From Prionace glauca (taxonomy: Eukaryota; Chordata; Chondrichthyes; Carcharhiniformes; Carcharhinidae), in assembly GCA_037974335.1 (NCBI GenBank), contig CM075760.1:37023609-37087608 (forward strand): a DNA stretch of 64,000 bases. Reading direction: 5' to 3'. The notes under the pieces are model-generated. The model searched no databases. It was not told the DNA's origin and saw only the letters and a list, made by a program, of their open reading frames with translations. A program made the position numbers and the translations under genes. Of the stretch, positions 31,480 to 40,989 are shown in pieces. Position 1 is the stretch's first letter. Each line of letters opens with the position of its first letter.

Positions 31480-32075
31480 AGTCTTTAAATATGTCTCTCT
31501 GCCACTTTCTGCCACTCTCTCTCTCTCTCTTGCTCTCTCGCTCTCTCACACTCACTCTGTCTTTTGCTCTTGTTGTTTCCATTTTACTCATTCAGTCTCA
31601 CTCTTTCCCATTCACTCCCGCTCTCTGTCTCTATATCTGTTTCTCTCTGTTTCTGGTTATTTCCCTTTGCCTCACTTTTTGTCTCCCATTTTCCCTTCCT
31701 TTCCCTCTTTTATTTCCAGCTCCAGTTTGCCTTCTTCTGTCTCCCTTTCTCCTTCCCTGTAAATCACCTTCGCCATTTTCTCCACTCTCTATCCCTGTCT
31801 CTCTCGCTCTGTGAGAGTCTCTCTGTCTCTGTTCTTTCTCTCTCTCTGTCCGTTTCTTTCTCTGTACCTGTTAGAAACTCTTTCAAACTCTGTTGTTCTC
31901 CATGTTTTTGTGTTTTTCCCTCTCTAAGCCAATGTCTCACTATCACTCTCACTGTTGCTAACACTGCCCACTCTGTCTCTACCTGTAACTGTTTCTGCTT
32001 TGTGATGGTGTTTTGTTGTTTACAACATGAATGCCCAAAAGAAAGAGTCAAGGGACTTATGGTTGCAGTTTCCTG
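31480..32075. repeat. Pyrimidine-rich flank after receptor copy 2 (purine-rich on the minus strand)
   Basis: It is homologous in reverse to 1734-2221 and 38243-39030. Long frames rich in S, L and F on the plus strand arise from ctctct-type composition. Confidence 0.75.
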
Positions 32076-32977
32076 TCAGGGTTTATTGAGTTGAAGAATT
32101 ACAGTAAGGGGGTGTTTCAGGAGATCTTTTAACTGCTGTCTGAAGTGAGTCTGTGTCACAGCATAAATGGCAGTATTTGTGCAGCAACTTGTGAGTTGCA
32201 GCATGAAGCCCAAATCCATAACAAAAAGGTGTAACCATACTGATTGATAGCCCAAATTATACATCCGAATCCATATGGTATAAACCATTAATATCAACCA
32301 TAAGAGGATGAAATTGGCTGAGATAACAAACAGTAAAATGATGGATTTTCTTCGACTCTCCATCTCTGGGTCACGAGGGTTCTCCCCACTGCTGTGAGCC
32401 CGGAGTCTCCTGCGGGCTCTGCTGCTCACTAAAATGTGTCTGACGGTGAGAGCATTGAGCAGCAGAATCAGGGCGAATGGGACACACGGGGTTAGAATGT
32501 TGTGGAGGAACTCGATTGTTCCCCAGACCGGAGATCCTATAAGTTCCCAGGTGAACTGACAAAACCAGGGATTGTTCGCCAGCCCATATCGATTTAATAA
32601 CATAAAATACCAGAAAATGTTCTTTAAACAGCTCAGCACTGTCACTGTTCCCAGAACCACAGCCGCCGATTTCTCAGTGCAATATTTACTTTTCAGCTTG
32701 GGGCAGCAAATGGCCACAAATCGATCAAAGGTGAAAGTGATGGTGAACCAGACAGAACAGTCAGTGGCTGCATAAAGCAGGACGGCGTGGATGTTACACA
32801 CGGGGACTGAGTACAGGAAATAAAACTGTTCCCAATAAACAATGGGAATGTGTCTCATTATCAGGTCAAGGATAACAACTAGCAGATCCACCACTGACAT
32901 CGCCACCAGGTAACGAGTGACACATTTGGACAGACCACAGTTTCTGCTTGTCAATGTCACAATTGTGATTATGTTCA
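32076..32977 (-). CDS. GPR139-like: GPR139-like class A GPCR, copy 2, exon 2, minus strand
   Basis: This open minus-strand exon is closely similar to copies 1 and 3. It begins after an acceptor cttcctgacag (ends at 32978) with the Val codon split and NIITIVTLTSRNCGLSKC. It keeps TM2 with SVVDLL, Cys before TM3, FDRFVAICCPKL, ECL2 Cys (NNPWFC), SSRARRRLRAH and NTAIYAVTQTHFRQQLK near the end. A GTG at 32976-32978 is the split codon, not a start. No first exon with the YYPMLAIIGVP motif was found on the minus strand up to 35 kb, so this may be an exon-2-only duplicate or may use a distant exon. The frame is nevertheless undamaged. Confidence 0.85.
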
Positions 32978-33104
32978 CTGTCAGGAAGGAAGTAAAGAAT
33001 AAAATTAGACATGATTGAGGGGGAATAAGTTACCATTTAGACTGCAGGTGGAACATTTTTTTTAAATGTGCACACACACTGAATCAGTTACTTTTTTTAT
33101 GATC

Positions 33105-33262
33105 CAGCATATCTTTTGGAGTGTGAGGGGAAACTGGAGCATCTGGAGGAAACCCACGTAGACACGGGTATAAGGTCCAAACTCGATACAGACAGTGACC
33201 CAAGCCTGGAATTGAACCCAGGTTCCTGATACTGTGAGTCAGCACTGCTAACCACAGTTATG
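33105..33262 (-). mobile_element. SINE type 1, 5' part, minus strand, in the intron position of copy 2
   Basis: The reverse reading has 'gtggttagcagtgctgac', 'ggttcaattccagg' and 'acgtgggtttcctccagatg'. It stands about 125 bases upstream of exon 2, as does the SINE at 37046-37208 for copy 3, with matching truncation after 'ctcacactcc', so both descend from one insertion. Confidence 0.85.
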
Positions 33263-33269
33263 GGAAAGC

Positions 33270-34435
33270 AGATTTTATGAAATTGGGCACACGATATGGA
33301 AGCAGAGTGAAGTTACACTCAGAGCCTCTCCATTAAAAATCACAAAGTAACAGACACAGATTAGCAGGCAAGAGCATGCTTTTAGAATGCAAATGAGGGC
33401 GAGCACACAAGGGAAGCTGGACAGGATGGTACCTACAGGAACTAAATTTAATAAAACACATCCAACACCCCATCAAAATCAGCACTTCTAAAACAGTCAA
33501 ACAACCCATGGAGACACCTAAAATTAGCATAGTAAAGGAAACTCCCTGGCCCCTCAAAATTCTTTTGAGATCAATGACACACCTTCTGGTTCAAGCCTCA
33601 GACATTCTAGACCATTAATAAACAATCAGACAAAAACGATTAACACACACTTAAAACAATTGCCCCAGCACTCGAAAACATTGAAACAGGATGGCTGAAG
33701 TCAAATACTGTAAATAAAGTATTAGCATTTGAATCGCATACTATACCGAAGATCGGGTATAACTGTAGCCCGAGACGGTGGGTGTTTAGTATGCTTTCGG
33801 GACAGTCCGATTGTATGTCCTGACTGCACCTCCGTCGATGGAAAATAAAATAAAGCTGTGCCGTTATTGAACTACACCCTGAGGCCGTAATGGTCGTTTC
33901 ACCCACTCGCACTAACACCACTGTGCTACTATGATGCTCCATGGTTGGTACAAAATGGGATACATTTTGGAAAGAGTTTTCGGGGGCCCTCAAAATTGAC
34001 CCTCACCAACTCTAGGTAAATAGCTACCTTGTGGGGGATTTGGAGTGTGAGAAGGCTGTGGGGGTAACTCTGACAGAAAATTCGGACTGGAGTCCTGAAG
34101 ACAGTAATCTGTCACCTTTCAGATAGCTACTGACAAGCCCTGCAGCAGAGCTGCTACCAAACAGTGCTGGTTTCACCCTTTCCCCTGGACACTACCAGCA
34201 GTTGGCAGAGAGAGATCCTCATGCCTCGACAGTTCAGAATCTCTCTAATATTTACAAATGACTACACCCTGTAGGGGAGACCACAGCATTGTGACCATTG
34301 TTCGCACAACACTGGAAGAAATAGTAATCTCACACTCGAATGACACAGAGGGTTTGCTTTTAAAGCATCAGGGTTCAGTGTGTCGCTACCTTTCATAGTG
34401 CCCAGTGTATTATTTTTGCTGCCCCACTATGACCT
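33270..34435. other. Unassigned; possible LTR-like fossil in part
   Basis: No receptor exon was found here. Between about 33300 and 33990 lie features that recall an LTR: 'atgcaaatgagg' near 33388, 'aataaaataaagctgtgcc' near 33845 and a T/C-rich end. Neither terminal repeats nor pol were recognised. 34020-34435 is unassigned. Confidence 0.3.
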
Positions 34436-34439
34436 CCTG

Positions 34440-34655
34440 GACACGAGATGGACCTCCACCTGTGGAATAAAGACAAAAATATTAATCTTACAGCCTGCCT
34501 TTCCGGTGTCTCCCGAGGTTTAACCCTATTTAATAGACCCTACCATATCCCTCCATTCTCGTTTCACTCATGTGCCTATCTAACTGCATCTTAAACGAGT
34601 CCAACGTTCCTGCCTCCACCACCCTACTCGCTAGCGCGTTCCAGACCCCCACAAC
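34440..34655 (-). mobile_element. CR1-like LINE fragment (ORF2 end and start of 3' UTR), minus strand
   Basis: Almost identical to 17300-17515: 'cacctccaccttgtgg'-like text, 'aggctgtaagattaatattt' and 'gttaaacctcgggagacacc' on the minus strand. The tail part of the element is missing. Confidence 0.8.
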
Positions 34656-34962
34656 TCATGTCTGCCTCTCCATTATTTCCAACTTCCAATACTTCCCTGA
34701 ACCTCAACACCCCATCTAGGCTGTAAATTCTCTTCTTTGCGTGTAAAAAGTGTTGGATTGAACAGGGTGAGGTGAAGCTGTTTGTTTAGTGACTGTAATT
34801 GATGTGAGTCTCCATGGATCTGATTAGTGTGCCTGGAGGGATTTCCCCCTTCGAATAATAAGGGATTCCGTTCAATGTGTTGTCCCATTGAGTCAGCGGG
34901 AGCGACAACTCCAACACTAACAGCGATCAGCGGCTGTGGAGACAGAGGGAGGGAGAGGAGAG

Positions 34963-35150
34963 ATCAGAATCTGGGAGCAATGGCCCAGAATGTTCCAACA
35001 GTGGATCAGAATCTGGGGACAATGACCCAGAGTATTCCAACAATTGATCAGAATCTGGGAACAATGACCCAGAGTGTTCCAACAATTGGTCAGAATCTGG
35101 GAACAATGACCCAGAGTGTTCCAACAATTGATCGGAATCTGGGAACAATG
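34963..35150 (+). repeat. 42 bp tandem repeat, about 4.5 units, in frame with receptor exon 1
   Basis: The unit is gatcagaatctgggaacaat, gacccagagtgttccaacaa, tt (42 bases, 14 codons: QNLGTMTQSVPTID). The frame is open from 34827 through the array into MDWKFPSMPEG of the receptor exon. It may be 5' UTR or code for an N-terminal tail; no signal decides this. Confidence 0.9.
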
Positions 35151-38100
35151 GATTGGAAGTTTCCATCCATGCCCGAGGGAATACACTATTGGATTTATTT
35201 GTTAACCTTAGATAATTGGAGGATGCCATTCGGTGTTCGGATTGAAAGTCTACTGAAGGCGATTCAGTACGTTTACTATCCCATGTTGGCGATTATTGGA
35301 GTACCGGGTAAGTCCCTGTTTGGAATTGTAACAGTCCGACTGCCACTGGAATCGGAGCAGGCAGGGGTCAGAGCATGGGAAGGTCTGTTGAACACAGGTA
35401 GGATTTTGCAGTTTTCGGAAAAGTGAGGCTGTAAAGTTCTGTCCCCAGTTCCTAATTCTAGAAAGGCTGTTTAACTGTATTGATTTCCTTGTCATTTACT
35501 GTACTGGGTTTGCTGCTCTTGTTGTTTCTGTTGAATCCCTATATCCAGTTATTAATTCTTTCAGCCGCTGACAATTGTCTCAGGGCCTATGGGCTAGGGT
35601 GTCTTCTGTGTGTTGTGACTATCCATAGACATGTGACCTAACACTAATCCTTTGTGAGAAAAATATAAAGCAGAATGGTTTTTTACCATCTACATGTAAC
35701 GCCAGCTCACTGCCAATTGCCCACCCAGTCACCACGCTGCAGAATGCATTTTATTGATCATGTTTGCACAGCAGAATCTCAAGAGAAAACATGTTTCGTA
35801 TTGAAATTCATTCATCAATGTCACAAGTATGCAAACATTAACACTGCAATGAAGTTGCTGTAAAAATCCCCGAGTTGCCACGCTCCGGCACCTGTTCAGG
35901 TACACTGAGGGAGTATTTAGCACGGCCAATACATCAAACCATCACAACTTTCAGATTTTTGGGGGAAACCGGAGCACCTGGAGGAAACCCACGCAGACAC
36001 AGTGAGAACGAGTAGACTCTGCACACTCAGTAGCCAAGCCTGAAATTGAACCAGGGAGCCTAGTGCTATGAGGCAACAACACTATCCCCTGCACCACCAC
36101 AAACTTTCCTGGAGTCACAGAAACACTAACATACATGTATTAATAGAAACATTTACTGATAGAAGCAATCAGATTTAGACACTTACTCCCACTCTCACAC
36201 AAATTCAGAAGCCAAAATTGTTGTAAGCCTCCGGAATAACACACACTTAGGAGCACTCATCAGGTACTCTGGTGCTCACACACACACACACAGACACACA
36301 CAGACACACACACACACAGACACACACACACACACAGACACACACAGACACACACACACACACAGACACACACACACACACACACACACAGACACATGCA
36401 TAGGAATAATGGTGTTAATGGCTGAGCTGTCGTTGATAAACATGAGTCGGCGTTACAGGGTTGACTGTAATGTCAGAGAGATGGGATTTTGGACCTGTTG
36501 TGGATGTAGTGAACTGTAGTGGATCCAGGAAATCTGGGAAGCCGGAACTGATTCATGCCATGACTAACCTTTTTATGCATTTCATAATATTGGATGTCGG
36601 AGTCACAGGATGAGAGTCATTAGGCAGCTTGCTTGGTTTTTCATTTGCTACTGGCCTTTGTTTTAGTTTTTACCTGGTGCATATATTGACAACATTCCTG
36701 CCATGAGAGGACTCATGGAGATGTAAATCTAATAGAGATTCTGTGCTTCAGGGCATCAGGATCTCCCTCTGCCAATTGTTGTATTGTCCAGAGGAAAGGG
36801 TCAAACCAACACTGTTTGGTACCAGCTCTGTTGCGGGAGTTGTCAGTGAGCTGTCTGAGAGACAACAGATTACCACCTACAGGACTCCACTCCGCATCTT
36901 CTGTTAGGGTTTACTGCCTCATCCTTCTTACCCTCCAAATCCTTCACAGGCAGAGGGGATATTTACCTGTAGCTGAGTGAGGGATAACGTTGAGAACTCC
37001 CTGGAAAGCTCTTTCCCAAATGTTAACTTTGTGTCACTACCAAGGAGCAGTACGGTGGCAGAGTGGTTAGTACTGCTGACTCACAGCATCAGAAACCTGG
37101 GTTCAGTTCCATTTTTGGGTCATTGTCTGTGTTGAGTTTGTATATTCTCTCTGTGTCTGTACAGGTTTACTCCAGATGCTCTACTTTCCCCTCACACTCC
37201 GAAAGACGTACTGGCTTAAAAAATGTATTCCAATTGTTGTGATAATGTACTTTAAAAAAAAACATCGTAAGTCTAAATGGCAATTCCTTCCATTGAATCA
37301 TATCTAATTTTATTCTGTATTTCCTTCCTGACAGTGAACATAATCACAATTGTGACACTGAGGAGCAGAAACTGTGGTCTGTCCAAATGTGTCACTCATT
37401 ACCTGGTTGCCATGTCAGTGGGGGATCTGCTGGTCATTATCCTCGACCTGATAATGAGACACATTCCCATTGTTTATGAGGAACACTTATATTTCCTATA
37501 CTCGTTCCCCGTGTGTAATATCCACGCTGTCCTGCTTTATGCTGCCACTGACTGTTCTGTCTGGTTCACCGTCACTTTCACCTTTGATCGATTTGTGGCC
37601 ATTTGCTGTCCCAAGCTGAGAAGTAAATATTGCACTGAGAAATCGGCGGCTGTGGTTCTGGGAACAGTGACAGTGCTGAGCTGTTTAAAGAACATTATCT
37701 GGTATTTTATGTTATTAAATACATATGGGCTGCGGAACCTCCCCTGGTTTTGTGACTTCACATTAATTGTTATGCACTCTCTGGTCTGGGGAACAATTGA
37801 GTTCCTCCATTACATTCTAAACCCGTGTGCCCCATTCGTCCTGATTCTGCTGCTGAATGCTCTCACCGTCAGACACATTTTAGTGAGCAGCAGAGCCCGC
37901 AGGAGACTCCGGGCTCACCGCAGCGGTGAGAATCCAAAAGACCCAGAGTTGGAGAGTCGAAGGAAATCCATCATTTTCCTATTTGTTATCTCAGCCAATT
38001 TCATTATCTTATGGTCAATATTCATGGTTTATTCAGCATGGAATCGCATGTATGATTTGGGGTTTAAAATTATATTAGAATTTTATGTTATGGAATTGGG

Positions 38101-38242
38101 CTTCATGCTACAACTCACAAGTTGCTGTACAAATACCGCTATTTACGCTGTGACACAAACTCAGTTCAGGCAGCAGCTAAAAAATGTACTGAAATATCCC
38201 CTTACTGCAATTTTCCACTCAATACAGCCTGAGAGGAAATGA
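35148..38242 (+). CDS. GPR139-like: GPR139-like class A GPCR, copy 3, complete two-exon gene (35148-35307, 37335-38242)
   Basis: Exon 1 ends YVYYPMLAIIGVP at a donor gtaagt (35308-35313), phase 1. Exon 2 starts after ttcctgacag at 37334, giving GVP-V-NIITIVTL across the join. From the Met at 35148 the product is 355 residues, close to human GPR139 (353 by recall). TM1 is at about 36-62. TM2 carries Asp84 (SVGDLL), Cys114 should pair with Cys193 in loop 2, and DRF is at 138-140. The third loop is basic and NTAIY is at about 320-324. The 2,027 bp intron holds two SINEs and a CA repeat. Starts at 35169 or upstream in the 42 bp array are also possible. Expected to be a plasma-membrane receptor signalling through G proteins; ligand unknown. 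No frame damage. Confidence 0.88.
35803..36100 (-). mobile_element. SINE type 1, nearly full length, minus strand
   Basis: The reverse reading has 'gcgtgggtttcctccagg' (35970-35990), 'ggttcaatttcagg' (36030-36050) and the 3' end 'cagtgttaatgtttgc' near 35835. It is diverged. Confidence 0.82.
36272..36395. repeat. (CA)n microsatellite with CAGA interruptions
   Basis: About 124 bases of cacaca with regular 'cagacaca' steps. Confidence 0.95.
37046..37208 (+). mobile_element. SINE type 1, 5' part, in the intron of copy 3
   Basis: The sequence 'cagtacggtggcagagtgg', 'gggttcagttccat' and 'caggtttactccagatgct' form the head and first part of the tRNA-SINE. It ends at 'ctcacactccgaaag'. It is the counterpart of 33105-33262. 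Confidence 0.87.
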
Positions 38243-39030
38243 CAACAACAAGACCTCTGAATCTTCCTATTGGGCATTCAAACTGTAAATCACCAAACAG
38301 CCTCACAGAGATAGAAAGACTGACAGATAGATAGAGAGGACAATGTTAGCAACTGTGAGATTATTAGACAGAGAGTGGCAAAGAGAGGGAAAGGCACGAA
38401 GACTTGGAGAGCAAAGAATTTCAAAGAGTTTCTAACAGGTACAGGAAACAATGAGATAGAAGAGAGACAAAGACAGAGTCTCACAGAATGTGAAAGACAG
38501 AAATAGTGAGGAAAATGGCGAGAGAGATAAACAGGGAATGAGAAAGACAGAAATAATGAGGAAAATGGCGAGAGAGATATACAGGGAATGAGAAAGGGAG
38601 ATAGAGGAAGACAGATTGGAGTTTGTAATACGAGAGGGAGAGGGAGACAAGGGGGTGGGGGAACGGGAGGCAAAAAGTGATGCAGAAGGAAATAGCCAGA
38701 GACAGATAGAAACAGAGATATCGAGACACAGAGTAGGAGTGAATGGGAAAGAGTGGGACTGAAAAAGCACAATGGACAAAGCAAGAGCAAAAGTCAGAGT
38801 GAGGTGGGTGGGGGGTGGGGCAGAGAGACAAATAAATTAAAGAGGGACAGGGAGTGGGAGTAGGAGAGTGACACTGAGGCAGGAGAGACAGAGGGAGAGT
38901 GGGGGAGAAGCGGAGAGACAGCAAAAGACAGAGTGAAACATCGAGAGAGACAGAGGCACAGAGAGACATAGAGAAAGAATGATAGAGAGAGAGCCACAAG
39001 AAACATAGAAAAAGGTAGAGAGATATATCT
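38243..39030. repeat. Purine-rich (GA) flank after receptor copy 3
   Basis: It includes a local duplication (agaaagacagaaataatgag and 'gaaaatggcgagagagata' twice near 38500-38580). Counterparts are at 1734-2221 and 31480-32075. Long minus-strand frames are compositional. Confidence 0.8.
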
Positions 39031-39194
39031 AAGGACTTCAACGGTAACCATCAGGTGGAGCTTTGGAATATGAGCTCCCTGATTGAGGCAGTTAATGCTG
39101 TCCAATCCGGGAGCCCGGCAGACATGCATAGTATGGTGTGTCTGGGTTACCGGAATTCAGGATGTGTACACTCAGGTGTGGATGTGATGGACTG

Positions 39195-39370
39195 TAGGTT
39201 TTATCACTTGAGTATTAATGCAACAACTCAGCTAATGTTCTGGGCACATGGATTCCGATCACGTCACCGCAGATGGTGGAACTTAAGTAAATATATCTGG
39301 AGTTTAGAATTCATTAGTGACCATAAAAACATTGTCCATTTTCAGAAAGACCCATCTGGTTTATCAATGT
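39195..39370 (+). mobile_element. SINE type 2, 5' and middle part
   Basis: The sequence 'ttttatcacttgagtatta', 'gctaatgttctgggcac', 'cagatggtggaacttaagt', 'ttagtgaccataaaaacatt' and 'gacccatctggtttatcaat' follows type 2. It is cut by the Penelope-like piece that starts at 39371. Confidence 0.82.
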
Positions 39371-39560
39371 CATGATGTGGATATGCTGGCGCTGGACTGG
39401 GGTAGACACAGTAAAAAGTCTGACAACACCAGGTTTAAGTCCAATCGATTTATGTGATAGTAAATTCACTAGCTTTCGAGGTTACCCTCTTCGTCAGGCG
39501 AATGTTCGTCACCAGAACTCTCCATTCACCTGACGAAGAGGGTAACCTCGAAAGCTCGTG
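39371..39560. mobile_element. Penelope-like inverted-repeat derivative
   Basis: It starts 'catgatgtggatatgctgg' (the 3' end of the family, reversed) and continues through 'aagtctgacaacaccagg'. It then holds a hairpin: 'gctttcgaggttaccctctt' at 39472-39491 with its reverse complement at 39535-39556. There is no coding content. Confidence 0.78.
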
Positions 39561-40744
39561 AAACTTTGCATTGCAACAAATTGAACAGAATTTGACACGT
39601 TAGGACAGTGCCCATATTCCCCATCATCCAAAGGTCTGGCAGAAAGTGCGGCCCAAACAGTAAAAAGAGGTTCAAAAAACTATCCCACGGCCTCCTTTGA
39701 CACCAAACTATCCAGATTGCTCTTCAATTACAGGACAACATCCCCCCAATCACCACTCCCCTCCCCTCTTCAACAAATGGAATAGCACAAGCAGAGTTCC
39801 TCATGATCACTCTTCCCACAGTTAAGTCTGATCCTCCGAGGGTGGGAGCTAACACCCAGAGCCGTTTCCATCAACTGGGACAGCCTGTTAAAGGCAGTTG
39901 TTAGGCTGTTAGTTAAGAATCATGGCAATGGATACGCTGGTTATGAGACACGTTCAGGTCAGGAACAGGGCCAGATTCCTATCAAGTCCGCTTGGGAGAT
40001 ACCATCCTATGGGAATGTTTCAAACATTTACAAACCGTGAAACACCAAGACATGCAGGGAAAATCAATTCCCGGCACACCCGGAACTTTGGAAAGAATTC
40101 CAGATACTCCGGCTCCTGCTCTCCATCTCCACCAGTGAGAAACTGGGAGTCTGAAATGGACAGGGCGGGTTTAGCCTCTCGGCCACATTGTCTCCCAATA
40201 AAGGGAACTTGGGCCACAACGCTCATGGTGGAAGAGGCGAGCTCCGGTCTGCTGAAACCCACTCACCTCCGAGGCTGAGCAGGAGGAACCAGACCCAGCA
40301 GTGAAATTTCAAAGAAAGGCTTCCAAGCCGGTCAGCCCTCGGCGGTTACTCAGACCGAGAGGGGGAGGGGTGTCATAACTTAAAATTGATTCATGAGTTG
40401 GGCATGACCAAGTATGAACTTCGGAATGAGGCCTGTGAAATCTGCCTATTGAGGGATCTCCACAGACTGTAAGTTGCAAAGAGTGAAACGCTGAGAGTTG
40501 GGGAAAGTGTGGGAGTTTAGGGAAGTGGGTGGAGAGGTGTTGCTGTGTCTTGTGTCCCTTACTACCCGGTCCATACTGCCATTTCCAGTTGGGTAGGTGT
40601 CTATCAGGTATTACAGTTCAGAAAGTGACTTGGAACCAACAGATTCAGCTGATTCGTGAGTAAGTTCTTGGAAGGAAAACTGAGGAAATTTTCTGATTCG
40701 CTCCTACTGATGTTATAACTTCAGGACGGATTCCTCATGTTGTT
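39561..40744. other. No gene recognised
   Basis: 39598-39645 shares about 45 bases with 28100-28146 (reverse). 39900-40370 is moderately G/C-rich without a clear promoter pattern. No domain in any frame. Confidence 0.4.
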
Positions 40745-40910
40745 AATGTTCTAGGTACGAATCTGCTCAATGCAGCTGATGGAATTTGAATCAAATAAAA
40801 ATTGTCTGGAAATAAAAATCTACTGATGACCATAAAACCATATTTGATTGTCGAAAGGACCAATTCCTTTCACTGATGTCCTTTAGGGAAGGAAATCTAC
40901 CAGGGAGAGG
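40745..40910 (+). mobile_element. SINE type 2, partial
   Basis: The sequence 'gatggaatttgaatcaaat', 'ctactgatgaccataaaacc', 'attgtcgaaaggaccaattc' and 'cctttagggaaggaaatct' follows the type 2 body. The head and the tail are missing. Confidence 0.8.
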
Positions 40911-40989
40911 GGAATAAAGCAAAGGTGAATTAGCTGAAGTGGAACTAGAGAAGGGCCAGTAAAACTCAGAGAAAGAACAGAAATAGTGT

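Larger units (their letters stand above)
31210..33262 (-). repeat. Left arm of an inverted duplication (partner 37042-39340)
   Basis: In reverse, this arm has the same order as 37042-39340: intronic SINE, short spacer, receptor exon 2, purine-rich flank, 'gagctccctgattgaggcag' block and SINE type 2. The receptor part is highly similar and the flanks less so. The inner spacer between arms is about 3.8 kb. Confidence 0.85.
35308..37334 (+). other. Intron of receptor copy 3
   Basis: Bounded by gtaagt and a pyrimidine tract with cag. It contains a SINE (minus, 35803-36100), a CA repeat (36272-36395), unassigned sequence (36400-37040) and a SINE (plus, 37046-37208). Confidence 0.8.
37042..39340 (+). 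repeat. Right arm of the inverted duplication (partner 31210-33262)
   Basis: It carries the same ordered landmarks as the left arm, inverted. Similarity stops inside or just beyond the SINE at the inner side and near the SINE type 2 block at the outer side. Confidence 0.85.

Noticed and set aside
38290-39041. Long Ser/Leu/Phe-rich minus-strand frames (166-186 codons), also 1922-2312 minus and 31463-32094 plus
   Set aside because: These arise from purine/pyrimidine strand bias in the receptor 3' flanks. Hydrophobic and serine runs follow composition.
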